64,000 nucleotides of DNA from DASWOJ01 sp964250755 (GTDB taxonomy: Bacteria > Pseudomonadota > Alphaproteobacteria > Acetobacterales > Acetobacteraceae). The DNA lies in assembly GCA_964250755.1 (NCBI GenBank), contig CAXUHB010000003.1, forward strand, positions 62,001 through 126,000, read 5' to 3'. A program made the position numbers and the translations under genes. Every line of letters begins with the position of its first letter. Positions within the stretch are counted from its first letter, which is position 1. The notes under the pieces were generated by a model. That model made no database searches, had not been told where the DNA came from, and saw nothing but the letters and a program-made list of their open reading frames with translations. Below, in pieces: positions 40,513 through 48,529 of this stretch.

Positions 40513-41168
40513 TGCCGGCCTGGGCGCCGCCGCCTGCCGCTTGCGGCGCGGCGGCCCCCTGGTGATTCATCCGCCGGAACCTGCATCAGCAGGATGCAGA
40601 GAGGGGGCGTTGATGCACGCCGCCGCACCGCCATAAACCGCAACGGCACAGCCGGGGCCATGGCGCGCCACCAATCGTCCCTCGGCCTCGGACTGTGCTC
40701 CACCGTCCCGGGAGGCGCTGCAATCCAGAGGCCATGAGTAATGCCCGGTTATCGTCCGCGGTGCGGCGCTGCAGGCACGATATGCGACGGCAGTGCGGCA
40801 ACCGATGGATCGGGACCGATTCTTGAATTTTCGGATGCACGGCTGATGCACCCGTCGCCAACACTCCATGCAACTCACATGCAGGTTTGGGGCATCATCC
40901 ACCTCCGATCATCCTATACCGGTGAAATGCTAGATTTTGGGTCCTTCTTTCAATACGCCACAGCTCAATCAAGCCATCTGTTATCATAACATTAACTTTT
41001 GGCGCTCAAGCGTCATGTTCTGCTCGAAAGCTGCTGTGACCCGAGCACAATGAGCGCAACGGACGCCGGCTCAATAAAAAAACTGAATGCTGCAACCCTT
41101 ACGCTTCAGCGGCTCTCCCTCATTTCGAACGGCATGGCTAGCCAGTTCTGACCTATGCGGGATCTGTA
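40513..41168. promoter_or_regulatory. AT-rich non-coding region upstream of the rhodopsin gene
   Basis: No gene is supported in these 656 bases. GC drops to about 48% over 40861-41100 by hand count, against roughly 70% around it, which suggests foreign or strongly regulatory DNA. It contains an 11-bp palindrome GTTATCATAAC (40980-40990) and a 33-codon frame at 41050-41149 (MSATDAGSIKKLNAATLTL and onward) ending just before the rhodopsin start, possibly a leader peptide. I could not place a convincing promoter. Confidence 0.5.
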
Positions 41169-41999
41169 ATGCTTCAATTAACAGCCAACCAATTCAACCT
41201 CGTGGCCCACACCCTCTCGTTCACGATCGGCGGGCTTGGGATCGCCACGGCCTTCTTCTTCCTGCAACGGGGCGAGGTGGCGGCGCGCTACCGTCCGGTC
41301 GTGACCTTGCTCGGCCTTGTCACGATGGTCGCAACCTACAGCTACGTCCGCCTGTTCGAGCGGTGGAACCAGGCGTTCTCCGTCATCAACGGCGTCGTGC
41401 AGAATACGGGCCAGGCCTACGACGACACCTACCGCTATGCCGACTGGCTGCTCACGGTTCCCTTGCTGCTCGTTGCCTTCGTGCTCATCCTCGACCTGCC
41501 GGCCCGGCAGGCACGCACGCGATGCATCGTCATGGGCCTTCTCGCGGCGGACATGATCGCCACCGGCTACCCCGGCCAGATCGCCACCACCGTCGAGGCC
41601 CGGTTGTTCTGGTGGGCGCTCTCCATGCTGCCGTTCGTCGTGATCATCGCGCAGTTCTACATCACGTTGGCGCCCGCGATCAGGCGCCAGCCTGCCCATG
41701 TCCGGCCATTGGTGGTGTCCGCCCGGACCCTGACCGTCCTGGTCTGGTGCTTCTATCCGATCGTCTACGCCCTGCCGTTGTTCGACATCGGCGGCACCAA
41801 CGCCTTCGTCGCCATCCAGATCGGCTACGCCGCGGCCGACGTGGCGGCCAAGGTCGGCTACGGCGCCGTGCTCTACATGGTCGCGGTGCGGAAGTCTCAG
41901 CCTGCGGAGCAGCCGCTGGCGCAATTGCCCGACGAGCAGCTTCGTCCGTTGCGGATCAGGCCTGAGCTTGGCGAGGCGGCGGCCCGCCAACCGATCTAG
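41169..41999 (+). CDS. Microbial (type I) rhodopsin with D-T-A motif (276 aa)
   Basis: A seven-helix retinal protein, most likely a light-driven ion pump. Helix C reads RYADWLLTVPLLLVAF: Asp92 is the Schiff-base proton acceptor and Thr96 is kept. Leu100 is at the colour-tuning site, implying green absorption. Ala103 replaces the Glu donor of proteorhodopsin. Helix G has ADVAAKVGYG with Asp224 and retinal Lys228. Helix B has Ser58 where proteorhodopsins carry His. Helix F has WCFYPIVYALP. A charged cytoplasmic tail of 35 residues follows. No carotenoid or retinal-cleavage gene is adjacent. The AT-rich upstream region suggests acquisition. Confidence 0.95.
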   Translation: MLQLTANQFNLVAHTLSFTIGGLGIATAFFFLQRGEVAARYRPVVTLLGLVTMVATYSYVRLFERWNQAFSVINGVVQNTGQAYDDTYRYADWLLTVPLLLVAFVLILDLPARQARTRCIVMGLLAADMIATGYPGQIATTVEARLFWWALSMLPFVVIIAQFYITLAPAIRRQPAHVRPLVVSARTLTVLVWCFYPIVYALPLFDIGGTNAFVAIQIGYAAADVAAKVGYGAVLYMVAVRKSQPAEQPLAQLPDEQLRPLRIRPELGEAAARQPI

Positions 42000-42024
42000 A
42001 CCTCGCGCCGAATCATCGGCCCGA

Positions 42025-42045
42025 AGGGGGCCAAGGGCGCCCCCT
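42025..42045. terminator. Hairpin after the rhodopsin gene
   Basis: AGGGGGC (42025-42031) pairs with GCCCCCT (42039-42045), loop 7 nt, 26 bp after the rhodopsin stop. It may attenuate rather than end transcription into the next gene. Confidence 0.45.
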
Positions 42046-42086
42046 GCGCAAGGCCAGCAGCAAACCTCCATGGGAATATACGACAT

Positions 42087-43709
42087 ATGCCTGACCAACA
42101 TGGGCGCTGCCTCAACACCGAGTTCTGCGACGCCGCCGTGTCGAACAGGATCGTCTCCGTGCCCGAGGATGCCCCCTTCCGCTGCACGAAGTGCGGCGAG
42201 CCGCTCAAGCCACTGGCCGACGGGCGCGCCAGGGGGGGACGGGCTGTTTGGATAACCGCTCAAGTCGCCGCGGTGATGCTGGGCGGCTCGGTCGTGGCGT
42301 GGAGGCTGTATGGCGCGCCGGCCACAGGCGCATCGCCTGCCGCCGGGCCGGCGCCTGCCGCCAGGTCCGCTGCCCTTGTCACCGGCACCAGCTTCGTCGC
42401 GCCGCCAGCCCCGGCAGCGGCCCCTGCCAGCGCCACGGCGCCGGCGCCGCCATCCACGCCCAACAAGCTGCTGCTCCGCGTGGCGGGGCCGGACGCGGCA
42501 TCGAGCAGCCTGCTGCAGCGCCTGGCGTCCGGCTATCTGGCGCTGATCGGCGACACCGGGATCGCCGTGACGCCGGCCGCCGCGGGCGCCACCGATGTCG
42601 CGGGCCTGCAAGGCAGTCAGCGCGAGGCGATCCGGCTGATCCCAGCCTCGTCGGATGCTGGCTTCGATGCGCTGCTGCGCGGCGCGGCGGACATGGCCGC
42701 GACCACGCGCAAGGTCACGCCCAACGAGGCGGAACGCCTGGCGCCCGTGGGCGACCTGACCAATCCGGCGAACGAGCTGGTCATCGGGGCGCAGGGCATC
42801 GCCGTCATCGTCAGCCCTGCCAACCCGGTGCCATCCCTGACGGTCGCCCAGTTGCGCGCCATCCTGTCCGGACGCGTCAAGGACTGGTCCGAGGTCGGCG
42901 GCGCCGCCGGTCTGGTCCGGCTTTACACCTTCGACAACCGCGACGGCAGGGCGGATGCCGCCGAGGACTTCCTGCTGGGCGACGACGGCGTAAGCTCGGC
43001 TGCGACGCGCGTCGCCACCGAGCCGAACCTGGCGTCCGCCGTGGCCGGGGACCGCGACGGCATCGGATTCGTGACGCGGGGCAACGCCGGCAACGCGCGG
43101 GTCGTGCCCGTTGCGGAGGGCAATGCCATCCCGGTCCAGCCCACCGACATCGCCATTGCGACCGAGGTCTATCCGCTCACCCGGCGCCTATACCTCTACA
43201 TGGCGGGCGACATGACGGGCGGCTTCGGGCGGCGGTTCTCCGACTACGTGACCTCGCCAGCCGGCCAGGCCGTCGTCGAGGCGTCCGGCCTTGTCGGGCT
43301 GAACGTCCTTGCGGTTCCCACGGCCCTGCCGGACACCGCGTCCGACCGCTTGCGCCAGCTTACTGCGGGGTCCAACCGCATTTCGGTCACCTTCCGCTTC
43401 AAGCCGAACTCGACGGAGCTGGACAGCCGCGGCGTGCGCGACCTGGAACGGCTTGCGGCCTACCTCAAGGCGCAACGCATCAACTCCAACAGGGTCGTCC
43501 TTGCGGCGTTCGCCGACAACAGCGGCCCGGCATCCGTGAACCAGGCCGTCGCGCAGCGCCGCGCCGACGCGGTCTCGGCGGCGATGGCCAAGGCCGGCAT
43601 CCCAGCCGGGAAGACCGCAGCCTTCGGCGCAGATCTTCCCGTTGCCGACAATTCGACTGGGGACGGCAGGGAAAGGAACCGGCGCGTCGAGGTCTACCTG
43701 GCGCCATGA
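42087..43709 (+). CDS. Zinc-ribbon/TM/phosphate-binding-like/OmpA-like fusion protein (540 aa)
   Basis: Domains in order: a possible cytosolic zinc ribbon (Cys8, Cys14, Cys33, Cys36; FRCTKCGEPL); one transmembrane helix at about 54-76; an Ala/Pro-rich linker to about 125; a PstS-like periplasmic binding domain at about 126-420 (LLRVAGPDAASSSLLQRLA, then ILSGRVKDWSEVGG and DRDGIGFVTRGNAGNARVV); and a C-terminal OmpA-like peptidoglycan-binding domain at about 425-540 (VTFRFKPNSTELDSRG, ending ERNRRVEVYL). The layout would tie the inner membrane to the cell wall with a ligand sensor between. The ligand is unknown. It follows the rhodopsin on the same strand. Confidence 0.85.
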   Translation: MPDQHGRCLNTEFCDAAVSNRIVSVPEDAPFRCTKCGEPLKPLADGRARGGRAVWITAQVAAVMLGGSVVAWRLYGAPATGASPAAGPAPAARSAALVTGTSFVAPPAPAAAPASATAPAPPSTPNKLLLRVAGPDAASSSLLQRLASGYLALIGDTGIAVTPAAAGATDVAGLQGSQREAIRLIPASSDAGFDALLRGAADMAATTRKVTPNEAERLAPVGDLTNPANELVIGAQGIAVIVSPANPVPSLTVAQLRAILSGRVKDWSEVGGAAGLVRLYTFDNRDGRADAAEDFLLGDDGVSSAATRVATEPNLASAVAGDRDGIGFVTRGNAGNARVVPVAEGNAIPVQPTDIAIATEVYPLTRRLYLYMAGDMTGGFGRRFSDYVTSPAGQAVVEASGLVGLNVLAVPTALPDTASDRLRQLTAGSNRISVTFRFKPNSTELDSRGVRDLERLAAYLKAQRINSNRVVLAAFADNSGPASVNQAVAQRRADAVSAAMAKAGIPAGKTAAFGADLPVADNSTGDGRERNRRVEVYLAP

Positions 43710-43965
43710 GCAGTGATGGAAGCGTTGATGAATGTGCTGCCCAGGCTTCGGCCGTCCGGGCAGGGCAGCATCCAGGATGGGCGTCGGCTGACCAGGACAT
43801 GGGAACGGCAGCGCCACGAAGGCCCGGCCTCGGACAGTCGGCCTCGGACAAGCGGGGGGTTTCAACCAGGTGCGGCGTTGACCTTGGGCGCGGGCGCACC
43901 GGCGCCGGCACGCCAGCAGCCGCCAGCTTGACGGGTGCGCCTGCATCGCAGCATGGGTCGTAACC

Positions 43966-45216
43966 ATGGTGTCATTCCCTGCCCACTCCGAAGCCGACCT
44001 GCCTTCATCCGCATTGCATGACCTTTCTCCGAAGAGAGACGCTGCCGGTGCGGCGGCGGCTTCTCCTCCCGCCCTACGCAGCTCCGTGCCGCTTGCGCTT
44101 GTGCCAGATGCCCCGGTGCCCGATGCGCTTGTGCCCGATGCGCTTGTGAGCGAGCAGTTGCTGGCCGAGGCGGCCAAGCACCTCCGCAGCCTTGGGGCCG
44201 TGAACATCCTGGTTGCCGGCCAAACCGGGGTGGGCAAGAGCACCCTTGTCAACAGCGTGTTCGGCGAGGACTTCGCCGACACGGCCGCTGGCGAGCCTGT
44301 CACCCAGCACGCCGCGTGGTACAGCTCCGACAGGGTGCCGCTCCGCATCCTGGACACGCGCGGCCTGGAGGCGAAGGACTACATGGTCACGCTGATGGCC
44401 ATGCGGTCCGCCATAGAGGCCAGCCGCGCCCAGGACGACGAGCGCAACCAGCTTCACATCGGCTGGGTGTGCATCGCCGCGCCCAGCAGCCGGGTGCAGG
44501 CGTGCGAGGTTGACATCGTCCGGCTGCTGAACAAGTACGACGTGCCGGTGGTCATCGTCCTGACCAAGGACGACGAGGACGAGGAGTTTGCGGAGACCGT
44601 GGCGCAGATCATGCGCACTCGCCATGCCCATGTCACCGCCATCGTCCCTGTCCGCGCGCTGGCCAAAGGCCGCCGGCCAGCGCATGGGCTGCAGGAGCTG
44701 GTGGCCGCCACCTTTGCCGCGCTGCCCAACGCCCACCGAGCCGCCTTCGCCGCGGCGCAACGGATCAACCGCGACCTCAACAGGTCGCTCGCCGAGGATT
44801 ACGTCACCGCTGCCGCCGGCGCGGCCGCCGCGGCGTCGGCGATCCCGATTCCATTTGCGGACATGGCGACCTTGGTGCCGATCCAGGCCGGCATGCTGAT
44901 CGGCATCTCCAAGGCCTTCGGCTTGCCCATGGAGCGTCAGCAGGTGACGCAGCTGATCACCACGCTGTTCGGTTCCCTGGCGGTCACCGTGGCAGGCGGC
45001 TGGGCCATCGGCACCGTGCTGAAGCTTATTCCCGGCCCCGGCTCCATCATCGGCGCCGTGGTCAACGCAGCCGTGGCGGGCGCCGTCACCCGGACGCTGG
45101 GCAGGACGTACATCCGCTTCCTTTGCACGTTCCTGGAAACCCGGGGCCGGCTGCCGAGCGCGGACGAGATCGCCACCATCCTTCCCACGTTCAGCAGGGC
45201 AGACCAGACCGCTTGA
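43966..45216 (+). CDS. Dynamin/Era-like GTPase with hydrophobic DUF697-type tail (416 aa)
   Basis: A P-loop GTPase: G1 GQTGVGKST (85-93), G3 DTRGLE (from Asp130), and G4 TKDD (200-203) in place of NKxD. Residues about 265-395 are hydrophobic, Ala/Gly-rich helices (AAAAASAIPIPFADMATLVP, GSLAVTVAGGWAIG, SIIGAVVNAAVAGAVT) like the DUF697 membrane-associated tail of YcjF/YfjP-like proteins. Between residues 46 and 61 a 15-bp unit is repeated (VPDAP, VPDAL, VPDAL). It lies 256 bp after the OmpA-like fusion. Role unknown; the family suggests membrane stress or remodelling. Confidence 0.87.
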   Translation: MVSFPAHSEADLPSSALHDLSPKRDAAGAAAASPPALRSSVPLALVPDAPVPDALVPDALVSEQLLAEAAKHLRSLGAVNILVAGQTGVGKSTLVNSVFGEDFADTAAGEPVTQHAAWYSSDRVPLRILDTRGLEAKDYMVTLMAMRSAIEASRAQDDERNQLHIGWVCIAAPSSRVQACEVDIVRLLNKYDVPVVIVLTKDDEDEEFAETVAQIMRTRHAHVTAIVPVRALAKGRRPAHGLQELVAATFAALPNAHRAAFAAAQRINRDLNRSLAEDYVTAAAGAAAAASAIPIPFADMATLVPIQAGMLIGISKAFGLPMERQQVTQLITTLFGSLAVTVAGGWAIGTVLKLIPGPGSIIGAVVNAAVAGAVTRTLGRTYIRFLCTFLETRGRLPSADEIATILPTFSRADQTA

Positions 45217-45219
45217 ATC

Positions 45220-45253
45220 CCCGCCTGCTGCGCCAGGTGCAGCCGCAGGCGGG
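45220..45253. terminator. Hairpin after the GTPase gene
   Basis: CCCGCCTGC (45220-45228) and GCAGGCGGG (45245-45253) are exact 9-bp complements, loop 16 nt, starting four bases after the stop codon. Confidence 0.55.
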
Positions 45254-45636
45254 CGGCCGGGTTGCTGGCGGCCGGTCACTGGCCGCGGGAATTGACGGCG
45301 CTGGGGCACAGGGCGCGCATGATTGCGCCGCAACTGGTCAAGTCCCCATGAAGTCGGGCGTGAAGCCGGGCAAGAACAACGCCGACGACGACGCCGAGGC
45401 GCAGTGCGGGGCGATGAGCCGGCTAGCAAGCAAAGGGACGTTCACACATGGACCGCCACGCCGATGCGCCCCCCACGATGGCGGTGCCGTCGCGCCTGGG
45501 GCCAGAGCCTAGGACGATTGGCACCACATTGGGCGGCTGGCGCCCTGCTCAGGATGGCAGATCGTCCGCAGGCCCTCGGCTGCCGCGCACTGAAGTAGGC
45601 TCCGAGTCTCCGGCCTTCTTCGACGGGGACGCATCA
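45254..45636. other. Non-coding gap after the GTPase gene
   Basis: These 383 bases between convergent genes hold no gene I can defend. A 54-codon frame at 45348-45512 (MKSGVKPGKNNADDDAEAQC and onward) has a plausible start but no recognisable relatives and a poor C-terminal half. Confidence 0.4.
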
Positions 45637-46665
45637 CTACCGGAAGGGCGGGGCGTATTGCAGGCCGCCGTCCTTCCACAGCCGGTTCAGGCCGCGGTCC
45701 ACGCCCAGCGGCTTCTGGTTGCGGTCCCAGATTTCGCCGTAGTTGCCGACGGCCTTGATCGCCGACACCGCCCAATCGTTGCCGACACCGAGCTGCTTGC
45801 CGAAGTCGCCTTCCACCCCCAACAGCCGGCGGATTTCCGGGTTGGCGCTGGAGCGCATCTGTTCGACGTTCGCCTGCGTCACCCCAAGCTCCTCGGCTGC
45901 CACCAAGGCGAAGTGGGTCCAGCGCACCAGGTCGAACCAGCGGGGGTCATTCTTGCGCACCAGGGGGCCGAGCGGCTCCTTGCTGATGGTCTCCGGCAGA
46001 ATCACAAAGTCGGCGGCGCGCGGCCCTTGGGCGCTGCGTATGCCGATCATGTCGGTGCGGTCGTTGGAATAGACGTCGCAGCGGCCGGACAGGAACGCGC
46101 TTTGTATCTCCGCCGCGGCCTCGATGATGACAGGCTGGAACTTGATCCGGTTGGCGCGGAAGAAGTCGGTGACGTTCTGCTCCGAGGTGGTGCCGGGCAG
46201 CATGCAGACGGTGGCGCCGTCCAGCTCCTTGGCGGATTTCACGCCAAGCGCCTGCCTCACCATGAAGCCCTGGCCGTCGTACAAGTTGATGGCGGCGAAG
46301 GTCAGCCCGACCGTCACGTCACGGGTGTAGGTCCAGGTGGTCGCGCGGGCCAGCACGTCCACCTCCCCGGATTGCAGCGCCGTGAAGCGCTGTTGCGTGG
46401 TGGTGGCGACGAAGCGCAGCTTGTCGGGCGACCCCAGCGCCGCGGCGGCAATGGCCCGGCAGTAATCCGCATCCACCCCGCGCCAAATGCCCTGGCTGTC
46501 CGGGATGCTGAGGCCCACGCCCGCCGTCGCCACGCCGCACACCAGGGTGCCGCGCCTCAGCACAACGCCCAGCGTGTCCCCGGACGGCGCTTGCGCGAGT
46601 GCGGCCCCTGGTCCCGCCAGGATGCCCATCATGACTGCCGCCGCCCGGATCGCCCGCCGCATCAT
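45637..46665 (-). CDS. Amino-acid ABC transporter substrate-binding protein (342 aa)
   Basis: A periplasmic receptor of family 3, nearest the general L-amino-acid AapJ/BztA group. A signal peptide ending GAALAQA is followed by VVLRRGTLVCGVATAGVGLS, then DYCRAIAAAALG, GEVDVLARATTWT and FYSNDRTDM-like CDVYSNDRTDMIGIRS. The C-terminus has LGVDRGLNRLWKDGGLQYAP, characteristic of AapJ. It has Cys in three family positions. No permease genes adjoin it, so it is an orphan receptor or works with transporters elsewhere. Confidence 0.93.
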   Translation of the reverse strand: MMRRAIRAAAVMMGILAGPGAALAQAPSGDTLGVVLRRGTLVCGVATAGVGLSIPDSQGIWRGVDADYCRAIAAAALGSPDKLRFVATTTQQRFTALQSGEVDVLARATTWTYTRDVTVGLTFAAINLYDGQGFMVRQALGVKSAKELDGATVCMLPGTTSEQNVTDFFRANRIKFQPVIIEAAAEIQSAFLSGRCDVYSNDRTDMIGIRSAQGPRAADFVILPETISKEPLGPLVRKNDPRWFDLVRWTHFALVAAEELGVTQANVEQMRSSANPEIRRLLGVEGDFGKQLGVGNDWAVSAIKAVGNYGEIWDRNQKPLGVDRGLNRLWKDGGLQYAPPFR

Positions 46666-46940
46666 CCTGCTCCAGCCCTGCTCTAATCAAATCAACATCC
46701 AGGGTGGTTCCGGAGTTGCACGCAGCGGCCTTGCAACGAGGGCGGGGATGGCCGGTGTGGCCGAAGCCATCATGAAGCGGGTTGAGACTTGCGGCCCGCC
46801 CTTGGCATGTTGCCGGGCGCTGAACCGAGCCTCCCGCCCCTTGCGGGATTGGCCGCGCCGCGCACCGTCGTGCCAGCGTTCCTCCCTGTTCGGCATCGGC
46901 CACGGGAGGGGTCACAGCCCTTGCCGCGGCGTTGCCGTGC

Positions 46941-46974
46941 TGGGCGCGCCATGAGAATGGGCGCGCCATGAGAA
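46941..46974. repeat. 17-bp tandem duplication before small protein 2
   Basis: TGGGCGCGCCATGAGAA occurs twice in succession (46941-46957 and 46958-46974), followed by TGGGCCC and the ATG at 46982. Copy 1 of the module has a single related TGGGCAAGCCATGA here, so the duplication arose after the copies diverged. Confidence 0.8.
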
Positions 46975-46981
46975 TGGGCCC

Positions 46982-47143
46982 ATGTCACGCCTCCAAAAGG
47001 TTTCCAAGCCGCCCGGCACCGGGGTGCTTCCGGCCCTGGTTGCGGCCACGCTCCGCGGCGGCGGCCCGATCCAGCGCGACCAGGAAGCGCTGCCCTTTAC
47101 CAAGGCAGGGTTGCGCCGGATGATCCCGGAGATCACGGGCTGA
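46982..47143 (+). CDS. Small protein of an unrecognised family, copy 2 (53 aa)
   Basis: It opens MSRLQKVSKPPGTGVLPALV and ends LPFTKAGLRRMIPEITG. Ends match the 51-aa protein at 40357; the middle is Gly/Arg/Gln-rich and diverged. It carries a net positive charge, no Cys and no signal. It lies between two divergently oriented ABC binding-protein genes (45637-46665 and 47191-48408 are both on the minus strand), so it is transcribed against its neighbours. Function unknown. Confidence 0.6.
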   Translation: MSRLQKVSKPPGTGVLPALVAATLRGGGPIQRDQEALPFTKAGLRRMIPEITG

Positions 47144-47190
47144 CTCCGGCGGCGCAAGGCGCTTGGGTGCTGCCGAAGGCCGGCCCTGCC

Positions 47191-48408
47191 TCAGCCCGTG
47201 CAGGCCGGGTTCATCTCCAGGAACGCATCCGTTGCGGGCACCTTGCCGAGCGGAGCCAGCAAGTCCCAGGCGCCCCGGCTCTCGGCAGGGGCCTTCACGC
47301 GATACAGCACGAGGTCCTGCATCACGCGGCCATCCCCGCGCATCGCCGCCTCCTTGCCGAAGTACTGGATGGGCAGCGCGCGCATGGCCCGGCCCACCGC
47401 CACCGCGTCCCGCGTGCCGGCCTGGGCCGCCGCGCGCAGGAAATGCAGCGTCGCGGCATAGACGTTGGCCTGGTTGCTGGTCGGCATCGCCTTGCGGTCG
47501 GCCATGAAGCGCTGGCTGAAGGCGCGGGTGCCGGCGTCCGTGTCCCAATAGAAGCTGCTGGGAAAGCGGAAGCCCTGCGCGACCTCCAGCCCCAGGGCCT
47601 GGATGTCGGTGACATAGACCAGGAACCCGGCCAGCGTCTGCTTGCCGCCGGCCTGCAGGCCGAACTCGGCGGCCTGCTTGATGAGGTTCACCTGGTCCCC
47701 GCCCACCGCGGCCAGGCCGATCACGTCGGCGCCGCTGGTCCGGGCCTGCACGATCTGCGCGGAGTAGTCGGTGTTGCCGAGCGGGAACTTGGTGCCGCCC
47801 AGCACGCGCCCGCCCGCGGCCTCGACCACCCGCGCCGCCTCCGCCTGCAGGGCCGCGCCGAAGCTGAAGTCCACGGCGATGAAGTACCAGGTCTTGCCGC
47901 CGGCCTGGGTGACCACGCGGCCCGTGCCCTCGGCTAAGGCGTGCGTGTCGTCGGCCCAGTGACTGCTGACCGGGGCGCAGAGCTTGCTGGTGAACTCGGT
48001 GACGGCGGCGGCGGTGATCATGACCGTGCGGCCCTTCTCGCGCGCGACCTGCTGCACGGCGGCGGCAACGGGCGTGACCGGCAGGTCGGTGATGGCGTCC
48101 ACGCCGGAGTCGTACCAGCCGCGGGCGATGCCGCCGGCCACGTCGGGCTTGTTCCCGGTGTCGGCGCGCAGGACCTCGACCGGCAGGCCCAGGACGGTGC
48201 CGCCGAAGTCCTGCACCGCCATGCGCGCCGCCGCGACGGAGCCGGCGCCGCCGCTGGCGGCATATGGCCCGCCCTCGTCGGTCAGGACGCCGATGCGGAC
48301 CGGGGCGCCTGCGCCCTGCGACACCCCTTGTGCCTGGGCGCCCGCGCCGCCGGCCAGGGCCGCCGCGCTGCCCAGCAGCGTGCGCCGCCCAAATCCTGCC
48401 TGTGCCAT
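47191..48408 (-). CDS. Branched-chain-amino-acid-type ABC substrate-binding protein (405 aa)
   Basis: A periplasmic LivJ-type (Peripla_BP_6) receptor. The N-terminal Arg-Arg signal (MAQAGFGRRTLLGSAAALAG) may be Tat-type. The ligand domain begins RIGVLTDEGGPYAASGGAGS, continues VLRADTGNKPDVAGGIARGW and TDLPVTPVAAAVQQ, and has YFIAVDFSFGAALQ in the second lobe. It ends FLEMNPACTG. GGGGAAG precedes the ATG. No cognate permeases are adjacent. Ligands of this subgroup include amides, aromatic acids and amino acids. Confidence 0.93.
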   Translation of the reverse strand: MAQAGFGRRTLLGSAAALAGGAGAQAQGVSQGAGAPVRIGVLTDEGGPYAASGGAGSVAAARMAVQDFGGTVLGLPVEVLRADTGNKPDVAGGIARGWYDSGVDAITDLPVTPVAAAVQQVAREKGRTVMITAAAVTEFTSKLCAPVSSHWADDTHALAEGTGRVVTQAGGKTWYFIAVDFSFGAALQAEAARVVEAAGGRVLGGTKFPLGNTDYSAQIVQARTSGADVIGLAAVGGDQVNLIKQAAEFGLQAGGKQTLAGFLVYVTDIQALGLEVAQGFRFPSSFYWDTDAGTRAFSQRFMADRKAMPTSNQANVYAATLHFLRAAAQAGTRDAVAVGRAMRALPIQYFGKEAAMRGDGRVMQDLVLYRVKAPAESRGAWDLLAPLGKVPATDAFLEMNPACTG

Positions 48409-48529
48409 GACTGCTTCCCCCGGTTTCGCGCGACGTTACACCAGGCTGGGATTTCCGCACCTGCCGCCGCGCGGCGCAACCGCGGCTGGCGCAGCGTGTT
48501 GAGGGCCGGAAGCAGGAAGGAGACCCGCC

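Larger units (their letters stand above)
46730..47143. repeat. Duplicated ~390-bp module, copy 2
   Basis: The counterpart of 40126-40512 in the same orientation, about 6.6 kb away. An inverted repeat AGGGCGGG/CCCGCCCT lies at the same relative position as the different 9-bp arms in copy 1. It is longer than copy 1, partly through a 17-bp tandem duplication just before the small-protein start. Confidence 0.75.

Noticed and set aside
41050..41149. 33-codon frame before the rhodopsin
   Set aside because: Too short to defend as a gene; noted as a possible leader in the intergenic entry.
45348..45512. 54-codon frame after the GTPase gene
   Set aside because: It has an acceptable start but no recognisable relatives. 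The MSRL string inside it resembles the small-protein family only over four residues, so I treat it as chance.
46319..46969. Minus-strand frame running from the amino-acid binding protein into module copy 2
   Set aside because: Antisense/alternate phase to the well-supported receptor gene. The apparent similarity to the matching frame in copy 1 follows from the DNA duplication.
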